A DNA stretch of 64,000 nt from Chlorops oryzae (Eukaryota > Arthropoda > Insecta > Diptera > Chloropidae): positions 79,265,651-79,329,650 of the forward strand of contig CM035808.1 of assembly GCA_020466095.1 (NCBI GenBank). The letters run 5' to 3'. This document shows positions 1 to 10,400 of the stretch, one piece after another; within the stretch, counting starts at the first letter, position 1, and the number at the start of each line of letters is the position of its first letter. The notes beneath the pieces were generated by a model. It was not told the origin of the DNA and searched no databases. It worked only from the letters and a program-made list of their open reading frames with translations. Both the position numbers and the translations under genes were made by a program.

Positions 1-256
1 CTCCGGTGCACGTACTCACCCAAGGGCCACGACAATGGAGCTTAGACTTAAGTGTTAGACAGGGAATTAGGAAAGTCCTTTCGAGGATAAAGGATATAGA
101 GTAGGATTGAAACATTGTAAATTAAAGTAATAAGTAAATTAATAAAAAGGACTGAACTGAATTGCCTGTGTCGGTGTTTATTTGAAGAGGATATTAAGGT
201 CTATCTATTAGTCTGGAGGAGCCAGACTGATACATCCCCTTAATAACCACAACAAT
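1..256. repeat. Unassigned sequence replacing the start of the element A LTR
   Basis: No coding frame is visible. Up to about position 256 the sequence has no counterpart in the other LTR of element A (23810-24326), although from 257 onward the two LTRs match. It may be the 3' part of another LTR inserted into, or recombined with, the LTR of A: it holds an AATAAAAAGG poly(A)-signal-like stretch near 140 and a TGTCGGTGTTT GT-rich stretch after it. This is an inference; no terminal repeat or duplication can be checked because the window starts here. Confidence 0.3.
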
Positions 257-1011
257 ACTCGTGCTCAAAGTTAACGCAATACTTGCGGAAAATAGTAAGG
301 TTAGTTTTTGAAAAGTGAAGATTCATCGCACTCGATTCCAACGAAATACGTTGTGGATCCTCGTGCTCGAAGTTAACGCAATACTTGCGGAAAAAGGTGA
401 AAGTTTATTATTGGAAATCGTGCTCGGTGGTTTACAGTGAGCTCTCGCTGAACCCATGTCCTCGATTTGCTACGCGGACGTATTGCGGAAATTTGTAGAT
501 TATTGGAAATCGTGCTCGGTGGTTTGCAGTGAGCTCGCGCTGCATACCCGTGCTCGACTTGCCACGCGGTTGTTTTGCGAAAGTCAGCAGGGAAATACGT
601 GGGACTCGTTCGCCGGGGCCTACGGTGAGTTATCGCTGTGCCCACGTTGTCGATCTGGAACGCGCACGTTTACGCTGAAAGGATGAGTTTCTAGTAGAGT
701 AGCGTTGTGCCAGTTTGGGATCAGAAGCGTCGAAACTACGCAGATAGCGGAAATTCCTCGAAGACTCCAACTGAGAGGCGGCGGGGTTTCACGGTGGTCG
801 TATACATAAGGGTAGCTCTACGTACGCATTTAAGAGTAGGTTACTCAAAATTTATCCTTAGGCGTTCCCCTTAAAAAAGGAAACACATCTCCAAATAAAT
901 AACATCTTTATAACGACTAATCCCCTTGAGTTCCTCTATAAATTTTTGTGAGGAAGGTTCCCTAGTAACTCGACTGAGTAAATACCATGACTGAGAAAGC
1001 GGTCCCTTACA
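257..1011 (+). repeat. 5' LTR of gypsy element A (partial)
   Basis: Matches 24327-24980 plus 28184-28342 at the other end of element A, ends in TTACA and is followed directly by a primer-binding site. It contains internal tandem units of roughly 100 bp built on GGAAATCGTGCTCGGTGG; this copy has one unit fewer than the 3' LTR and a duplication of the block beginning TCGTGCTC (257-360). The first ~500 bp present in the 3' LTR are missing here or lie outside the window. The frequent substitutions between the two LTRs point to an old insertion. Confidence 0.75.
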
Positions 1012-1793
1012 ATGGCGCCCGAGCAGGGACTTTCGGGGAATGAAGCATCGGGAGATGCTAAGGATAATACTGAAATGGAGAAAGAACAGATGGTCCCAAG
1101 TAGTTTGGCGGTACCACTTTCCAGCAAGGCGAGGAGGCAGAGCCAGGAAGGGGCTTTACCTAAAGGAAAATTACGTATCGGATGGATCTATTTCGTCCGT
1201 AAAGAGGAGCTGGCCGGCCTACTGGAGAAGTTCGGCCTAGAATCGATGGGAATTCTTGATAAATTACGCCAAGGGTTCTCGACTTTCGTCACCGATACCG
1301 AGCTCGACGAACACACTATCATGCGGTTGAGGGAGCTAGACGTGCGGTATAGCAGAAGCGAAACACAACTACCAATAGATGTTCCAGATTCGGATGCGTC
1401 GGTAGAGACAGTTATACACGTTGCAGTACCCAGTCGACGCCAGGGTCTCGGGCCCAGACATGCGGCAGTAATCGATCGAGTGAGAAAATGGCAGGTGAAA
1501 TATGACGGCACCAACGAACCGTTGGATTTTCTAGAATGGGTGGAAAGAATTGGCGGAAGCGTACGAGTTTCAGATCAATGTGGTTGTCAAAGCGCTGCCG
1601 GAATTACTCAGCGGCAAAGCCCTCATGTGGTATCGAAGCGAAACCAGATTTGCCACTTGGAACGCGTTCAAGAATGCCCTGTTAACGTTATTCATGCCAC
1701 CCAGATTTCTGAGGGGCCTGGAGGAGAAGATTCGGCGGCGTAGGCAGAAAAAGTACGAGAGATTCATCGATTTCGTTATCGCCATTACACATC
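1012..1793 (+). pseudogene. Gag of element A, N-terminal part, cut by the Maverick
   Basis: The frame opens at the LTR/PBS junction and reads a charged N-terminus, then a helical Gag region ending in a stop at 1743. The conserved capsid-like part (ALMWYRSETRF, then LFMPPRFLRGLEEKI, 1620-1735) is in another frame (1550-1798), so a one-base shift lies near 1545-1552. The frame runs straight into the Maverick terminus at 1794 and resumes at 18403 in the same phase. Product: structural Gag polyprotein of a gypsy particle. Not functional. Confidence 0.8.
1013..1030 (+). promoter_or_regulatory. Primer-binding site of element A (tRNA-Lys type)
   Basis: TGGCGCCCGAGCAGGGAC lies immediately after the LTR end TTACA. 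It resembles the 18-nt tRNA-Lys primer site of many retroelements with about one difference. Unusually, the first ATG of the gag frame (1012-1014) uses the last base of the LTR and the first two bases of this site. An in-frame ATG inside 1075-1092 is an alternative start. Confidence 0.85.
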
Positions 1794-2552
1794 AGTAGGG
1801 GGGATATGTTCGTTCTGGGTGTGCAACTTTTTTTGTATGGAAAATCGGAAAAAGACGCACATTGAAGTCCTAGAAAATTTTTGTTGATTTGTATGAAAAG
1901 ACGCACATTGAAGTCCTAGAAAATTTTTGTTGATTTTTATGAAAAGACGCACATTGAAGACCTAGAAAATTTTGGTTGATTTGTATTAGATGACGCACAT
2001 TTGAGTCCTAGAAAATTTTGGTTGGTTTGTATGAGATGACATACATTTAGGTCTTTGGAAATTTAGGAAGTTTATATGAGATGACATACATTTAGGTCTT
2101 TGGAAATTTAGGAAGTTTTTATGAGATGACATACATTTAGGTCTTTGGATATTTGGGAAGTTTGTATGAGATGACTACATTTAGGTCTTTGGAAATTTTT
2201 GAAGGCTTATATGAGATGACATACATTTAGGTCTTTGGAAATTTTTGGAGGTTTATATGAGATGACATACATTTAGGTCTTTGGAAATTTTTGGAGGTTT
2301 ATATGAGATAACATACATTTAGGTCTTTGGAAATTTTTGGAGGTTTATATGAGAGGGTTCACATTGGGCCTCATTGAAGAGGTGAGGGGGTGAGAAAAAG
2401 TGCGGTAGGAGAGCATATATAGTTCAATTAGTTCAATATGAAAACATTGGGCTAGAGCTGGAGTTGACTTATCGCTACTGAAGTCATTGAGATGAAGATA
2501 AGGCATGATTTTTTAGCTAGAACAAGGAAAAGCTTGCCTCATTGGACGTTTA
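1794..2552. repeat. Left terminal inverted repeat of the Maverick
   Basis: Reads inward AGTAGGGGGGATATGTTCG and pairs with the reverse complement of 17736-18396. Similarity extends through the 45-bp repeat array to a block with GCTTGCCTCATTGGA. The left copy is about 100 bp longer because it holds more 45-bp units. Polintons usually have TIRs of several hundred bp, so the length fits. Confidence 0.95.
1850..2345. repeat. 45-bp subterminal tandem array, left end (about 11 units)
   Basis: Units of 45 bp with core GACATACATTTAGGTCTTTG. The outermost units differ (GACGCACATTGAAGTCCTAG) and grade into the inner type. The mirrored array at 17940-18340 has about nine units. Such repeats inside a TIR could bind the terminal protein or integrase, but no such site is known to me; this part is inference. 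Confidence 0.9.
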
Positions 2553-3665
2553 TTCAAAAAATTTTCAAGTTCAAGTTCAGTTCAATCAGGGCGATATTTT
2601 TGGGATGAAATGTTTTGAAGAATGAGTATATATATGTGTGAGTATGGTGTGGGTGAGAAACTGTGCGGTAGGAGAGCATATATAGTTCAATTAGTTCAAT
2701 ATGTAAACATTGGGCTAGAGCTGGAGTTGATTTATCGCTACTGAAGTCATTGAGATGAAGATAAGGCATGATTTTTTAGCTAGAACAAGGTAAAGCTTGC
2801 CTCATTGGATGTTTATTCAAAAAATTTTCAAGTTCAAGTTCAGTTCAATCAGGGGGATATTTTTGGGATAAAATGTTTTGAAGAATGAGTATATATATGT
2901 GTGAGTATGGTGTGCGTGAGAAACTGTGCGGTAGGAGAGCATATATAGTTCAATTAGTTCAATATGAAAACATTGGGCTAGAGCTGGAGTTGACTTATCG
3001 CTACTGAAGTCATTGAGATGAAGATAAGGCATGATTTTTTAGCTAGAACAAGGAAAAGCTTGCCTCATTGGACGTTTATTCAAAAAATTTTCAAGTTCAA
3101 GTTCAGTTCAATCAGGGGGATATTTTTGGGATAAAATGTTTTGAAGAATGAGTATATATATGTGTGAGTATGGTGTGGGTGAGAAACTGTGCGGTAGGAG
3201 AGCATATATAGTTCAATTAGTTCAATATGTAAACATTGAGCTAGAGCTGGAGTTGATTTATCGCTACTGAAGTCATTGAGATGAAGATAAGGCATGATTT
3301 TTTAGCTAAAACAAGGTAAAGCTTGCCTCAGTTGGATGTTTATGTCGAAAAAATTTTCAAGTTCAAGTTGCAGTTCAATCAGGAGGATATTTTTATTGGG
3401 ATAAAATGTTTTGAAGAATGAGTATATATATGTGTGAGTATGAGTGTGCGTGAGAAACTGTGCGGTAGAGAGCATATATAGTTCAATTAGTTCAATATGT
3501 AAACATATGTGGCTAGAGCTGGAGATGACTGTTTCAATAGTCGAAGTCATTGAGATGATTAGCATAAGTGCATGATTTTTTAGGCAGAACAAGTTGAAGC
3601 TTGCCTCATTGGATGTTTATTCAAAAAATTTTCAAGTTCAAGTTCAGTTCAATCAGGGGGATATG
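2390..3665. repeat. 263-bp tandem array beside the left TIR (about five units)
   Basis: Units begin near 2390, 2653, 2918, 3182 and 3455, each carrying GAGAAACTGTGCGGTAGG, a (TATATG) stretch and TTCAAGTTCAAGTTCAGTTC. The first four are nearly identical; the fifth has several small insertions. The right TIR contains only one partial unit, so this is a left-specific expansion. Short frames of 71 codons in the units are repeated by the array and are not genes. Confidence 0.95.
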
Positions 3666-3867
3666 AGAAACTGTGTGGAAGTTTGAAGAAAAGTGTGAAG
3701 GTACAAAAATAAAATTTGTTCTATTGACGCTATCAGTCTTACAAGTGAAGTCAAACAGATATTGATATAGTAGTAACCTTGCGACGCACAAAAATACAAA
3801 AAAGGTAAGGGAAAAAATATTATTTTAAATTAAATTAATAATGTCCTTTTATTTTTTATAGATAAAT
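3666..3867. other. Leader between repeat array and first Maverick gene
   Basis: About 200 bp, A+T-rich, with no frame and no repeat unit. A short TTTTATTTTTTATAGATAAAT lies right before the ATG at 3868. A promoter may lie here because transcription of the next gene runs away from the TIR, but no clear element is seen. Confidence 0.4.
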
Positions 3868-4331
3868 ATGACGGATCAAGGTCAGAGAGCTCTGAATGCT
3901 ATTAAGGACTTCGAAAGACTTAATAAAAAGGAGAGTATCCCTATTTATCACCTAGCGGAAGAGGATCAGCATCCTATTGTTAGGGCTGTGAGAGTTTAAA
4001 CAAAATTTGGCAAACGAATTTTATTGGAACTTATCAAAGGAGTAATATTTTTACCGGCAATTTTCAACGATTTGAAGGAAGAAACCTTGGAGCTATTGAA
4101 AGATCAAACTTTTTCTCTAATTCGGAGAGGGTCTAAGCAAAATTATACTTTACACATTGTTGAAGGTATTCCAAACTCTCAACCACTCTTCATAGATTTT
4201 AACTTTCATAATCATTTGTTCAATGAAAACCTTTTTACGCCCCACCTAATATAAGAAGCAATGATATTGAGGAAGATAATGATGATGATGTTGATGATGT
4301 TATAAATGTTAAGAAAAGGAAAATATTCTAG
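3868..4331 (+). pseudogene. Small Maverick protein, possible single-strand-DNA-binding type
   Basis: The ATG at 3868 opens a frame of 43 codons, ending at a stop near 3999. One frame over, the reading continues (FGKRILLEL, then GVIFLPAIFNDL) to a stop at 4254, and a third frame gives an acidic tail (IEEDNDDDVDDV) with a basic end KKRK, stopping at 4331. Two frameshifts therefore break one gene of about 150 codons. The pattern of a compact beta-rich domain plus acidic tail is reminiscent of OB-fold replication proteins, and I recall similar small proteins in insect Mavericks; the function is inferred, not shown. Confidence 0.55.
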
Positions 4332-4434
4332 TAAATATGTAAAAATAATTTTTCAAAAATAAAAGAAAATAAATTTTGTTTTCAATTCTTAAAAGAATAA
4401 TAATTTCTTTTATTTAATAAATGAATAGAGAAAC

Positions 4435-4953
4435 TCATGACATAGCTGAACCATAATCTTGAACAAATTTTCTTAGAGCTAAAAAATGTTTAAGGGCGCA
4501 AGCGCAAGCTTTCTTTTTTCTTATCAAAAAATTGAAATGATTGTTACATGTGATATCATCTGAATCACATAGGTGCCTTATGTTCTTAAGCGGATAATTA
4601 CAATCGATTTCTTTTATGCCAGAAATTGCGCACTCTGCCAAAAGTTCCTTTGCCCACATTGCTTTTTCTTCGCCTTTTACATGTATTTGATAGCCCTTGA
4701 GGAGAAATTTCATATATTTCTTCATTTCACTCAAAGTGAAGTCACCAGAGTCCCAATCGAGCATATGGTAGTTGTTTTTGAGCCAAATAGCTGATTTTTT
4801 CTCGGCATCGTTCAATAAATTGAAATTAAATGGTGACTTTATAAGAAAATGGATATATTTTTTATCACTGAAGCAAAAAGCGACTTCCTTAAAAATGAAT
4901 TGGTTATTGGTAAGTCGGAATCCTTGACAATCGAAGACAACAAATTTAGGCAT
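4435..4953 (-). CDS. Uncharacterised Maverick-associated protein, 172 aa, intact frame
   Basis: The frame runs from an ATG at 4953 to a stop at 4435 without interruption, which is exceptional in this decayed element. It starts MPKFVVFDCQGFRL, a DxQGF motif that I associate with an unnamed protein common in insect Mavericks. The N-terminal hydrophobic strand with an acidic residue could suggest a nuclease-like fold, but no complete catalytic set is visible. The C-terminal half is rich in Cys, Lys and His. It lies between the OB-like gene (opposite strand) and the major capsid gene (same strand). Confidence 0.6.
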   Translation of the reverse strand: MPKFVVFDCQGFRLTNNQFIFKEVAFCFSDKKYIHFLIKSPFNFNLLNDAEKKSAIWLKNNYHMLDWDSGDFTLSEMKKYMKFLLKGYQIHVKGEEKAMWAKELLAECAISGIKEIDCNYPLKNIRHLCDSDDITCNNHFNFLIRKKKACACALKHFLALRKFVQDYGSAMS

Positions 4954-5043
4954 TTTTCCTTTATCCGGGTTTTATTTTCGTGAACAAGTTTTTTGCTCAA
5001 AGGCTTATGATGAAATGAATAAAATGTGCTACAAATCAATGCT

Positions 5044-6119
5044 TTAAATTAAGTGTGCTTTACAATTTCGCCAGTCATCGGTTTGTATGATAATGACACG
5101 ATCATGTATGAGAACACAATATGCCAAAGTGTTTGCTTTAATGTTTTCAAGAGGTTTAAACATTATACGAATATCGGGAGCACCCGTGTTAATTTCTTCA
5201 TTTTAATGCGACGTGTCAATAACAATTATTGGACATTCTTTAAACTTTTTGCAGCATAAAAGTGGGTGTGACTCAATCATGTAATAACTTTGTTGAAACC
5301 TTGCATACATTTCATATAAGAGAGCATATAGATTACGAGACAAATTTAAATTTAGGTCATCGTATGGATATGAAACAGAGTTTAAATGTACTTTTAAATC
5401 GGTTACGCTACATTTTGTAAACTTTTCTCTATTCTCGAAAGCGATAAGAATAAAACGAGGACGCTCGCTTTGTGTGCCTACTTTTATGTTCCATGTATGA
5501 TTTGTACTTTTAGGTAGCTCTGGATAAAAGTAACATTCTCAACTACGAAATGATATAGGTAGAGGAATATCCTCTTTAAAAGTTGAATAAGTTTTCAAAT
5601 TTGGCTGCATCGGATAATTGAATTTGAGGAACCTTCCAAGCAACATTTAAGAGATTTAAGTTCATTTTATCCTTTGCACTCTCTTCCGTACTATAGACAG
5701 ACTTATCATTTCATCTAGAACGTAGCAAGATAAGCTCATGTTTTGAATTTATCGTAATGTTATCAGTCTTCGGCAAAGCCCATCAACATTTTTAGTGGTA
5801 CGCAAAAATTGAAATAGCCATTATTTACAGCTGGTTTAATATTTTCTTCATAACGTATTTCCTCAAATATATATGCAATACAATTATTTCGAAATTTAAT
5901 TCCTTTGGGTTCTGAATTTTCGGAACCAATTGGAACAACCCCCTCAATGTACATTAAACTTTCATGAGGTAAAACGTAGAGATCTTGATTTTGAATTGCT
6001 ATCCGTATCTCATCATTGTTGTTAAAGGATTGCAAATATGGCTGATATGTGTGATATTCTTTATTCGTAATAGATTCATCGAAGACGGGTTGTTCTCGAT
6101 TGCTCAAGATATTGTTCAT
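5044..6119 (-). pseudogene. Maverick major capsid protein (double jelly-roll), broken
   Basis: Starts at 6119 (ATG overlaps the upstream gene stop as ATGA) and reads 118 codons with EIRIAIQNQDLYVLPHESL and GYFNFCVPLKMLMGFAED, then a stop at 5763. Reading resumes in shifted frames (KHELILLRSR; SERPRFILIAFENREKF; SYPYDDLNLNLSRNLYALLY; IVIDTSH; AYCVLIHDRVII) to a stop at 5044. These are marks of the Polinton major capsid protein, which forms the virion shell. About 358 codons is short for the family; a block between EEIRYE and GYFNF appears deleted. Several stops and shifts make it non-functional. Confidence 0.85.
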
Positions 6120-6292
6120 TTCTTTTTAATGTAAGTAAATCCCAATGATTCTAAAAAGTTTCTATTTTTAATACTTAATGGCTTTTTTATAAGAAATTTT
6201 TCTTTGCTTATTCTTGATGCGTTATGTACAAGAGATGAAGATATACTGATAGAAGAACCATCGTTCACACCATTTTTATAAAATATAATCAT
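6116..6292 (-). CDS. Small Maverick ORF, 58 aa, intact
   Basis: An ATG at 6292 leads to a TGA at 6116 without interruption. The product is basic and Ser-rich, ending in PLSIKNRNFLESLGFTYIKKK-like sequence (the part LESLGF is the recognisable end). It sits 12 bp after the minor-capsid stop and its TGA overlaps the capsid ATG (ATGA), so the three are tightly packed. I recall comparable short ORFs beside capsid genes in insect Mavericks, but know no function. It was too short to be found by length alone; its position and coupling support it. Confidence 0.6.
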   Translation of the reverse strand: MIIFYKNGVNDGSSISISSSLVHNASRISKEKFLIKKPLSIKNRNFLESLGFTYIKKK

Positions 6293-6304
6293 AGCTGATG
6301 CTAA

Positions 6305-6780
6305 TTATTCAACAGGTTTCAAGTGGAGTCTCAATGTAATCGTTTCGCCTTCAAAGTTTAATAATACACCGTTTTCGTTAACAAGTTTAACTGAAATTCA
6401 ACCTATCTCTTTGACGATCACAGGCAAACAGATAACATTATTTGGAATTATGCCTATTTTATATCCCGGTTCAAAATTTATAGAGAATTCATGTAAGGTG
6501 TGTGCCAAGGTACTGTTAACATATGAACCGCCCACAATGTTGCACTCAATACGTACAACATTGCTTTGGGTAATAATTAAACTTGTATCCGATATATGTG
6601 TTTCATAAGGTTTAAGTTGACGCTTTGAAAATCCCAAAAGCGATCCAATGCTTCTCTCTCTATCAAAATAAATTATATCTTTTTCAGAGAAGATTTCAGC
6701 TTTTAATGTATTATTATTGGCCTTTATACTTAATGTAGCACCAGCTGCTGCTGCTTCTTGATTTTGCGTATGCGTCTAAA
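6305..6780 (-). pseudogene. Maverick minor capsid protein, C-terminal part
   Basis: Downstream half of a gene split by gypsy B. Reads A-rich linker, NNNTLKAEIF, SIGSLLGFSKRQL, SNVVRIECNIVGGSY and YKIGIIPNNVICLPVIV, a TGA near 6398, then in the same frame LLNFEGETITLRLHLKP to the stop at 6305. The upstream half is at 11955-12164. I recognise this as the small jelly-roll capsid-type protein of insect Mavericks (penton-like role is inferred from size, about 230 residues in all, and from pairing with the major capsid gene). Confidence 0.7.

Positions 6781-6811
<31 letters not shown>
6781..6811. repeat. (AT)n tract at the gypsy B insertion site, left side
   Basis: An alternating AT run lies inside the capsid gene on both sides of gypsy B (6781-6811 and 11906-11955). 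The likely 4-bp target duplication TATA (6808-6811, 11906-11909) cannot be separated from the repeat. The tract must have grown in the gene, because it is not coding-like. Confidence 0.8.
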
Positions 6812-6815
<4 letters not shown>

Positions 6816-7129
6816 AGAAGGTGGAAGGAAGAAGAAAGAGAAGTAAAAGTTAGTCGCAATCACGTTGTCGGTGAGTTTAGTTCTCTCATTTTGCGCGCTC
6901 AGTTGATTAAGTTGTCGTTGTTCTTTTCAGTTTTCAGTTGATCGGTCGAAAAATACTTACGTGAACCTAATCTACGGAATCTAAATTAATACTTACCTAC
7001 AGAATTGTCTTAATACTTACCCTTTGTTTTCTTTAATCTAATTTAATATCTACATAAACTAATATTAATCACTCAAGCTTACTGGAATAAATTGAATCGA
7101 ACTTAAACTAAAATACAGTAAAGCTTACA
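6812..7129 (+). repeat. 5' LTR of gypsy B
   Basis: 318 bp, TGTAAGAAGG...GCTTACA. Carries AATAAATTGAATCG near its end and a TTTTCAGTTTTCAG block centrally. Followed at 7130 by TTTGGGGGCTCAACCC, a weak match to a Pro-tRNA primer site (the first nine or ten bases fit). Confidence 0.95.
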
Positions 7130-7444
7130 TTTGGGGGCTCAACCCATTGAATTAAATAAAAAGTGGCATATTTATAGTTGAAAGAAGTGAAACTAAAAGT
7201 TCCTACATAAAGTTGATTTGAAAAAAAAAAAAAAAGTTGATAGTCAAGGTCAGAAAACGGTATACCAAAATATTCGTGAACATTTTGCATAAAGTTGATC
7301 TTAAAAAAAAAAAAAAAAAAAATTAATAAAAAAAAAGTAGTCAAGAAAAGAATAAGCAAATAGAGATAAAACGGTACAAAACACTTTCGGGAAAACGAAC
7401 AGAAAAGAAAAAAATTAAAACGGGATTCTAAATATGAACTTTTA
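7130..7444 (+). other. Untranslated leader of gypsy B
   Basis: No frame. It contains two poly(A) runs (about 7219-7234 and 7304-7321), each preceded by AAAGTTGAT, which suggests a local duplication of about 90 bp. The gag ATG at 7445 is the first ATG that opens a long frame; the one at 7434 stops after two codons. Confidence 0.7.
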
Positions 7445-10400
7445 ATGCAAAACACAGAGCAAAAGGAATATTTGACAAGGTCAAAGAATAAATCAGCAAA
7501 ATCAACGGAAACTCCCGTTATAGCCGCCAGCGCATCGGAAAATACAGTGGATGGCAGCAGTACAAAGGAGGGGGAAGACGAAGTGTTTTTTCAACGCAGT
7601 GAGCTCAATTCGGAAGCAGAAAACGTTCGAGTGAATATTGCAGGGAATAGAAGAATAGAGCACGAAGACGAACTGTCTGAAGAGAGCGACGGAAATAAGG
7701 GTGCAAAAGAAATAATCAAAAAGAAGCCAGCAGCAAGCACATCTCTTTCAGCGCAGCTTAAAGAGAATTTTGAAGAGAGAAGTATGTCGGAACTCAACGA
7801 TCTTATTAAGCTCTTAACGCTGAAATTCGGCAGGGAACAGGAACAGCAATCGGTTATATCGACAGAAAACATTGACAACATCATACCAGAGTTCAATGGG
7901 AAATCGCCAACGCGAATAGAAGATTGGTTTCATAATTTTGAAACATGCGCATCGGCCTACAAATGGAACGAAACCCAAAAATACGTGTTCGCAAGAAGGA
8001 GAATGACTAATACAGCAAAGCTCTTCGTCGAAACAATGAGTGTCTATGATTACACCTCTCTTAAGGAAGCTTTGAAAAAAGAGTTTAGGCGAGAATTTGT
8101 AAGCGCGGAGGTGCATAAACAATTACAAGAAAGAAAAAAAAACCATAATGAGACAATGCACGAATATATTTTGCATATGCGGCGTTTGGGTGTTTTTGGG
8201 AAAATCGACGAAAAATCGGTTATTCGCTAAGTTGTCGATGGAATAAATGAAAAATCAGAGAACAAAGTTTTATTCTATTCGGCACAAAATTTTGACGAAT
8301 TAAAATCAAGACTTGAAACGTATGAAACGATAATGGAAAAATCGAACAAAAACAGCAAAGAGAACGGAAAAAACAATAAAACCGGCAAAACTGAGCATTG
8401 TTATAATTGTGGCTCAAGAGAGCACAAAAGAAGCGAATGCAAAGAAAAAACAAAATGCTTCCGTTGCAACAAAACAGGCCATATTTCTAAAAACTGCCAA
8501 GAAAAAATACAAAAAGGGGAAAGTGAAGTGAAGTCGGTAAATTCTATCAATTTAATGGAAAAGCAACAAAAAATGCTAAAGACAATTAGCATGTGTGACC
8601 AGAACGTAAAATGTTTAATTGACAGTGGTGCAGAAATTTCGTTAATTGAACATAAACTGGCAGAAAAGTTAAATATATCTTTGCAAGATTGCAAAAATGT
8701 AGTTACCGGCCTAGGCAATATAAAAACAAAAGCGATTGGCTCAATTGAGGTAGAGCTAAAGGTGGATAATTTGTGCTGTAAACACAATTTCATCGTTGTT
8801 CCTAATAATTTATCCAAATACGAAGTAATCCTTGGGTTTGATTACATAGGAAAATGTAAATATGTATATGATGAAACAGGATATAAGTTCATTAACTTAC
8901 TCGAGGACAATGATGAAATGTCAGTTATGAACGTTACAGTGGAGCAAACAGCAATCGAAGCACCTGCAAAATACAAAATTCAAATTGAAAATCGAATTGA
9001 ACAATATAAACCAGATTTAAATGCAATTAGTCCAATACAGATGAAAATTTGTATAACGGAGGAAAAAGTTATTCGTCACACTTTACGCCGAATGCCATTA
9101 TCTGACCAAGAAGTGGTAAGTGCACAAGTTGATAGCTGGTTACAAAGTGAAATCATCAGGCCTTCAAACTCAGAATACTGCAGTCCAGTTGTTGTTGTCG
9201 GTAAAAAAGACGGTACCAAAAGAGTCTGCATTGATTTCCGCGAGCTAAATAAAATTGTGCAGAAAGATGCTTTCCCGGTACCGATAATGGAAGAAGTGGT
9301 CGAAACACTCGAAGGAGCACGAATTTTTTCAACCCTGGATTTAGAAAACGCATTCTTCCACATTCCAATTGAAGAAAACTCGAAAAAATATACAGCTTTT
9401 ATAACACGAGATGGAATTTTTGAGTTTAACAGAGCGCCATTTGGTTTCTGCAATTCCCCCGCAGTTTTTTTTAAGATTTGTGAATCACATTTTTCGTCAT
9501 CTAGTTCGAGATAAAGTAATGCAAATATATATGGATGATTTGATTATATATTCAGTGGACGAAGAAGAAGGAATCAAAAAACTAAAAATGGTCCTGGAGG
9601 TTTCAGAAAATTTTGGTCTTAAACTAAAGTGGACCAAATGCAAATTTTTACAAAACGAAGTTTTATATTTGGGACTCCACATAAAAAATGGCTGCATAGT
9701 ACCAGATGAGGAAAAATGCAGAGCTATAAAAAATTTTACTGTGCCTAAGACAATAAAGAAATTACAATCATTTCTCGGTCTAACAGGTTATTTCCGCAAA
9801 TTTGTCCAAAGTTACGCCGTTCTCACTAAGCCGCTGACAGATCTATTAAGAAAGGAAGCTAAGTTTACCATGGGCCAAACTCAGTTAGAAGCAATCAATA
9901 CACTAAAAGAGATACTCACCGGAAAACCAATACTACGAATTTTTTCACCAACAGCAGAAACGGAGTTGCATACGGATGCTTGTAAAGACGGATTTGGAGG
10001 AATTCTACTGCAAAAATTTGAAAACAACTGGCATCCTGTGTACTACTGGAGCAAAAAGGCGACACCAGAGGAAAGTAAACTACACAGCTACTACCTTGAG
10101 ATTAAAGCAGCTTATCTAGCCTTTCAAAAATTACGTCACTACTTACTGGGAAAAAAATTCAAGCTGGTAACGGACTGCCAAGCATTTAAATACACAGCAA
10201 ACAAAAGTGACTTATCACCAGCAGTAGCACGTTGGATACTGTACATGCAAGACTACAGCTACGACATTGAACATCGAAAGGGTACATCGCTAAAGCACGT
10301 CGACGCACTAAGCAGATCACCAGTCAGCGCAATGATAATAAGCAGCGAAATTTGTTCACGTTTGCGAAAATCACAAGCCAATGACAAACATTTCAGCGCA

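Noticed and set aside
1850..2345. CRISPR-like array of regularly spaced repeats
   Set aside because: The units are contiguous 45-bp repeats without unique spacers, occur inverted at both ends of a transposon, and the genome is eukaryotic.
2554..3592. Four similar 71-96-codon frames on the minus strand
   Set aside because: They are produced by the 263-bp tandem units; their similarity reflects the DNA repeat, and no domain is seen.
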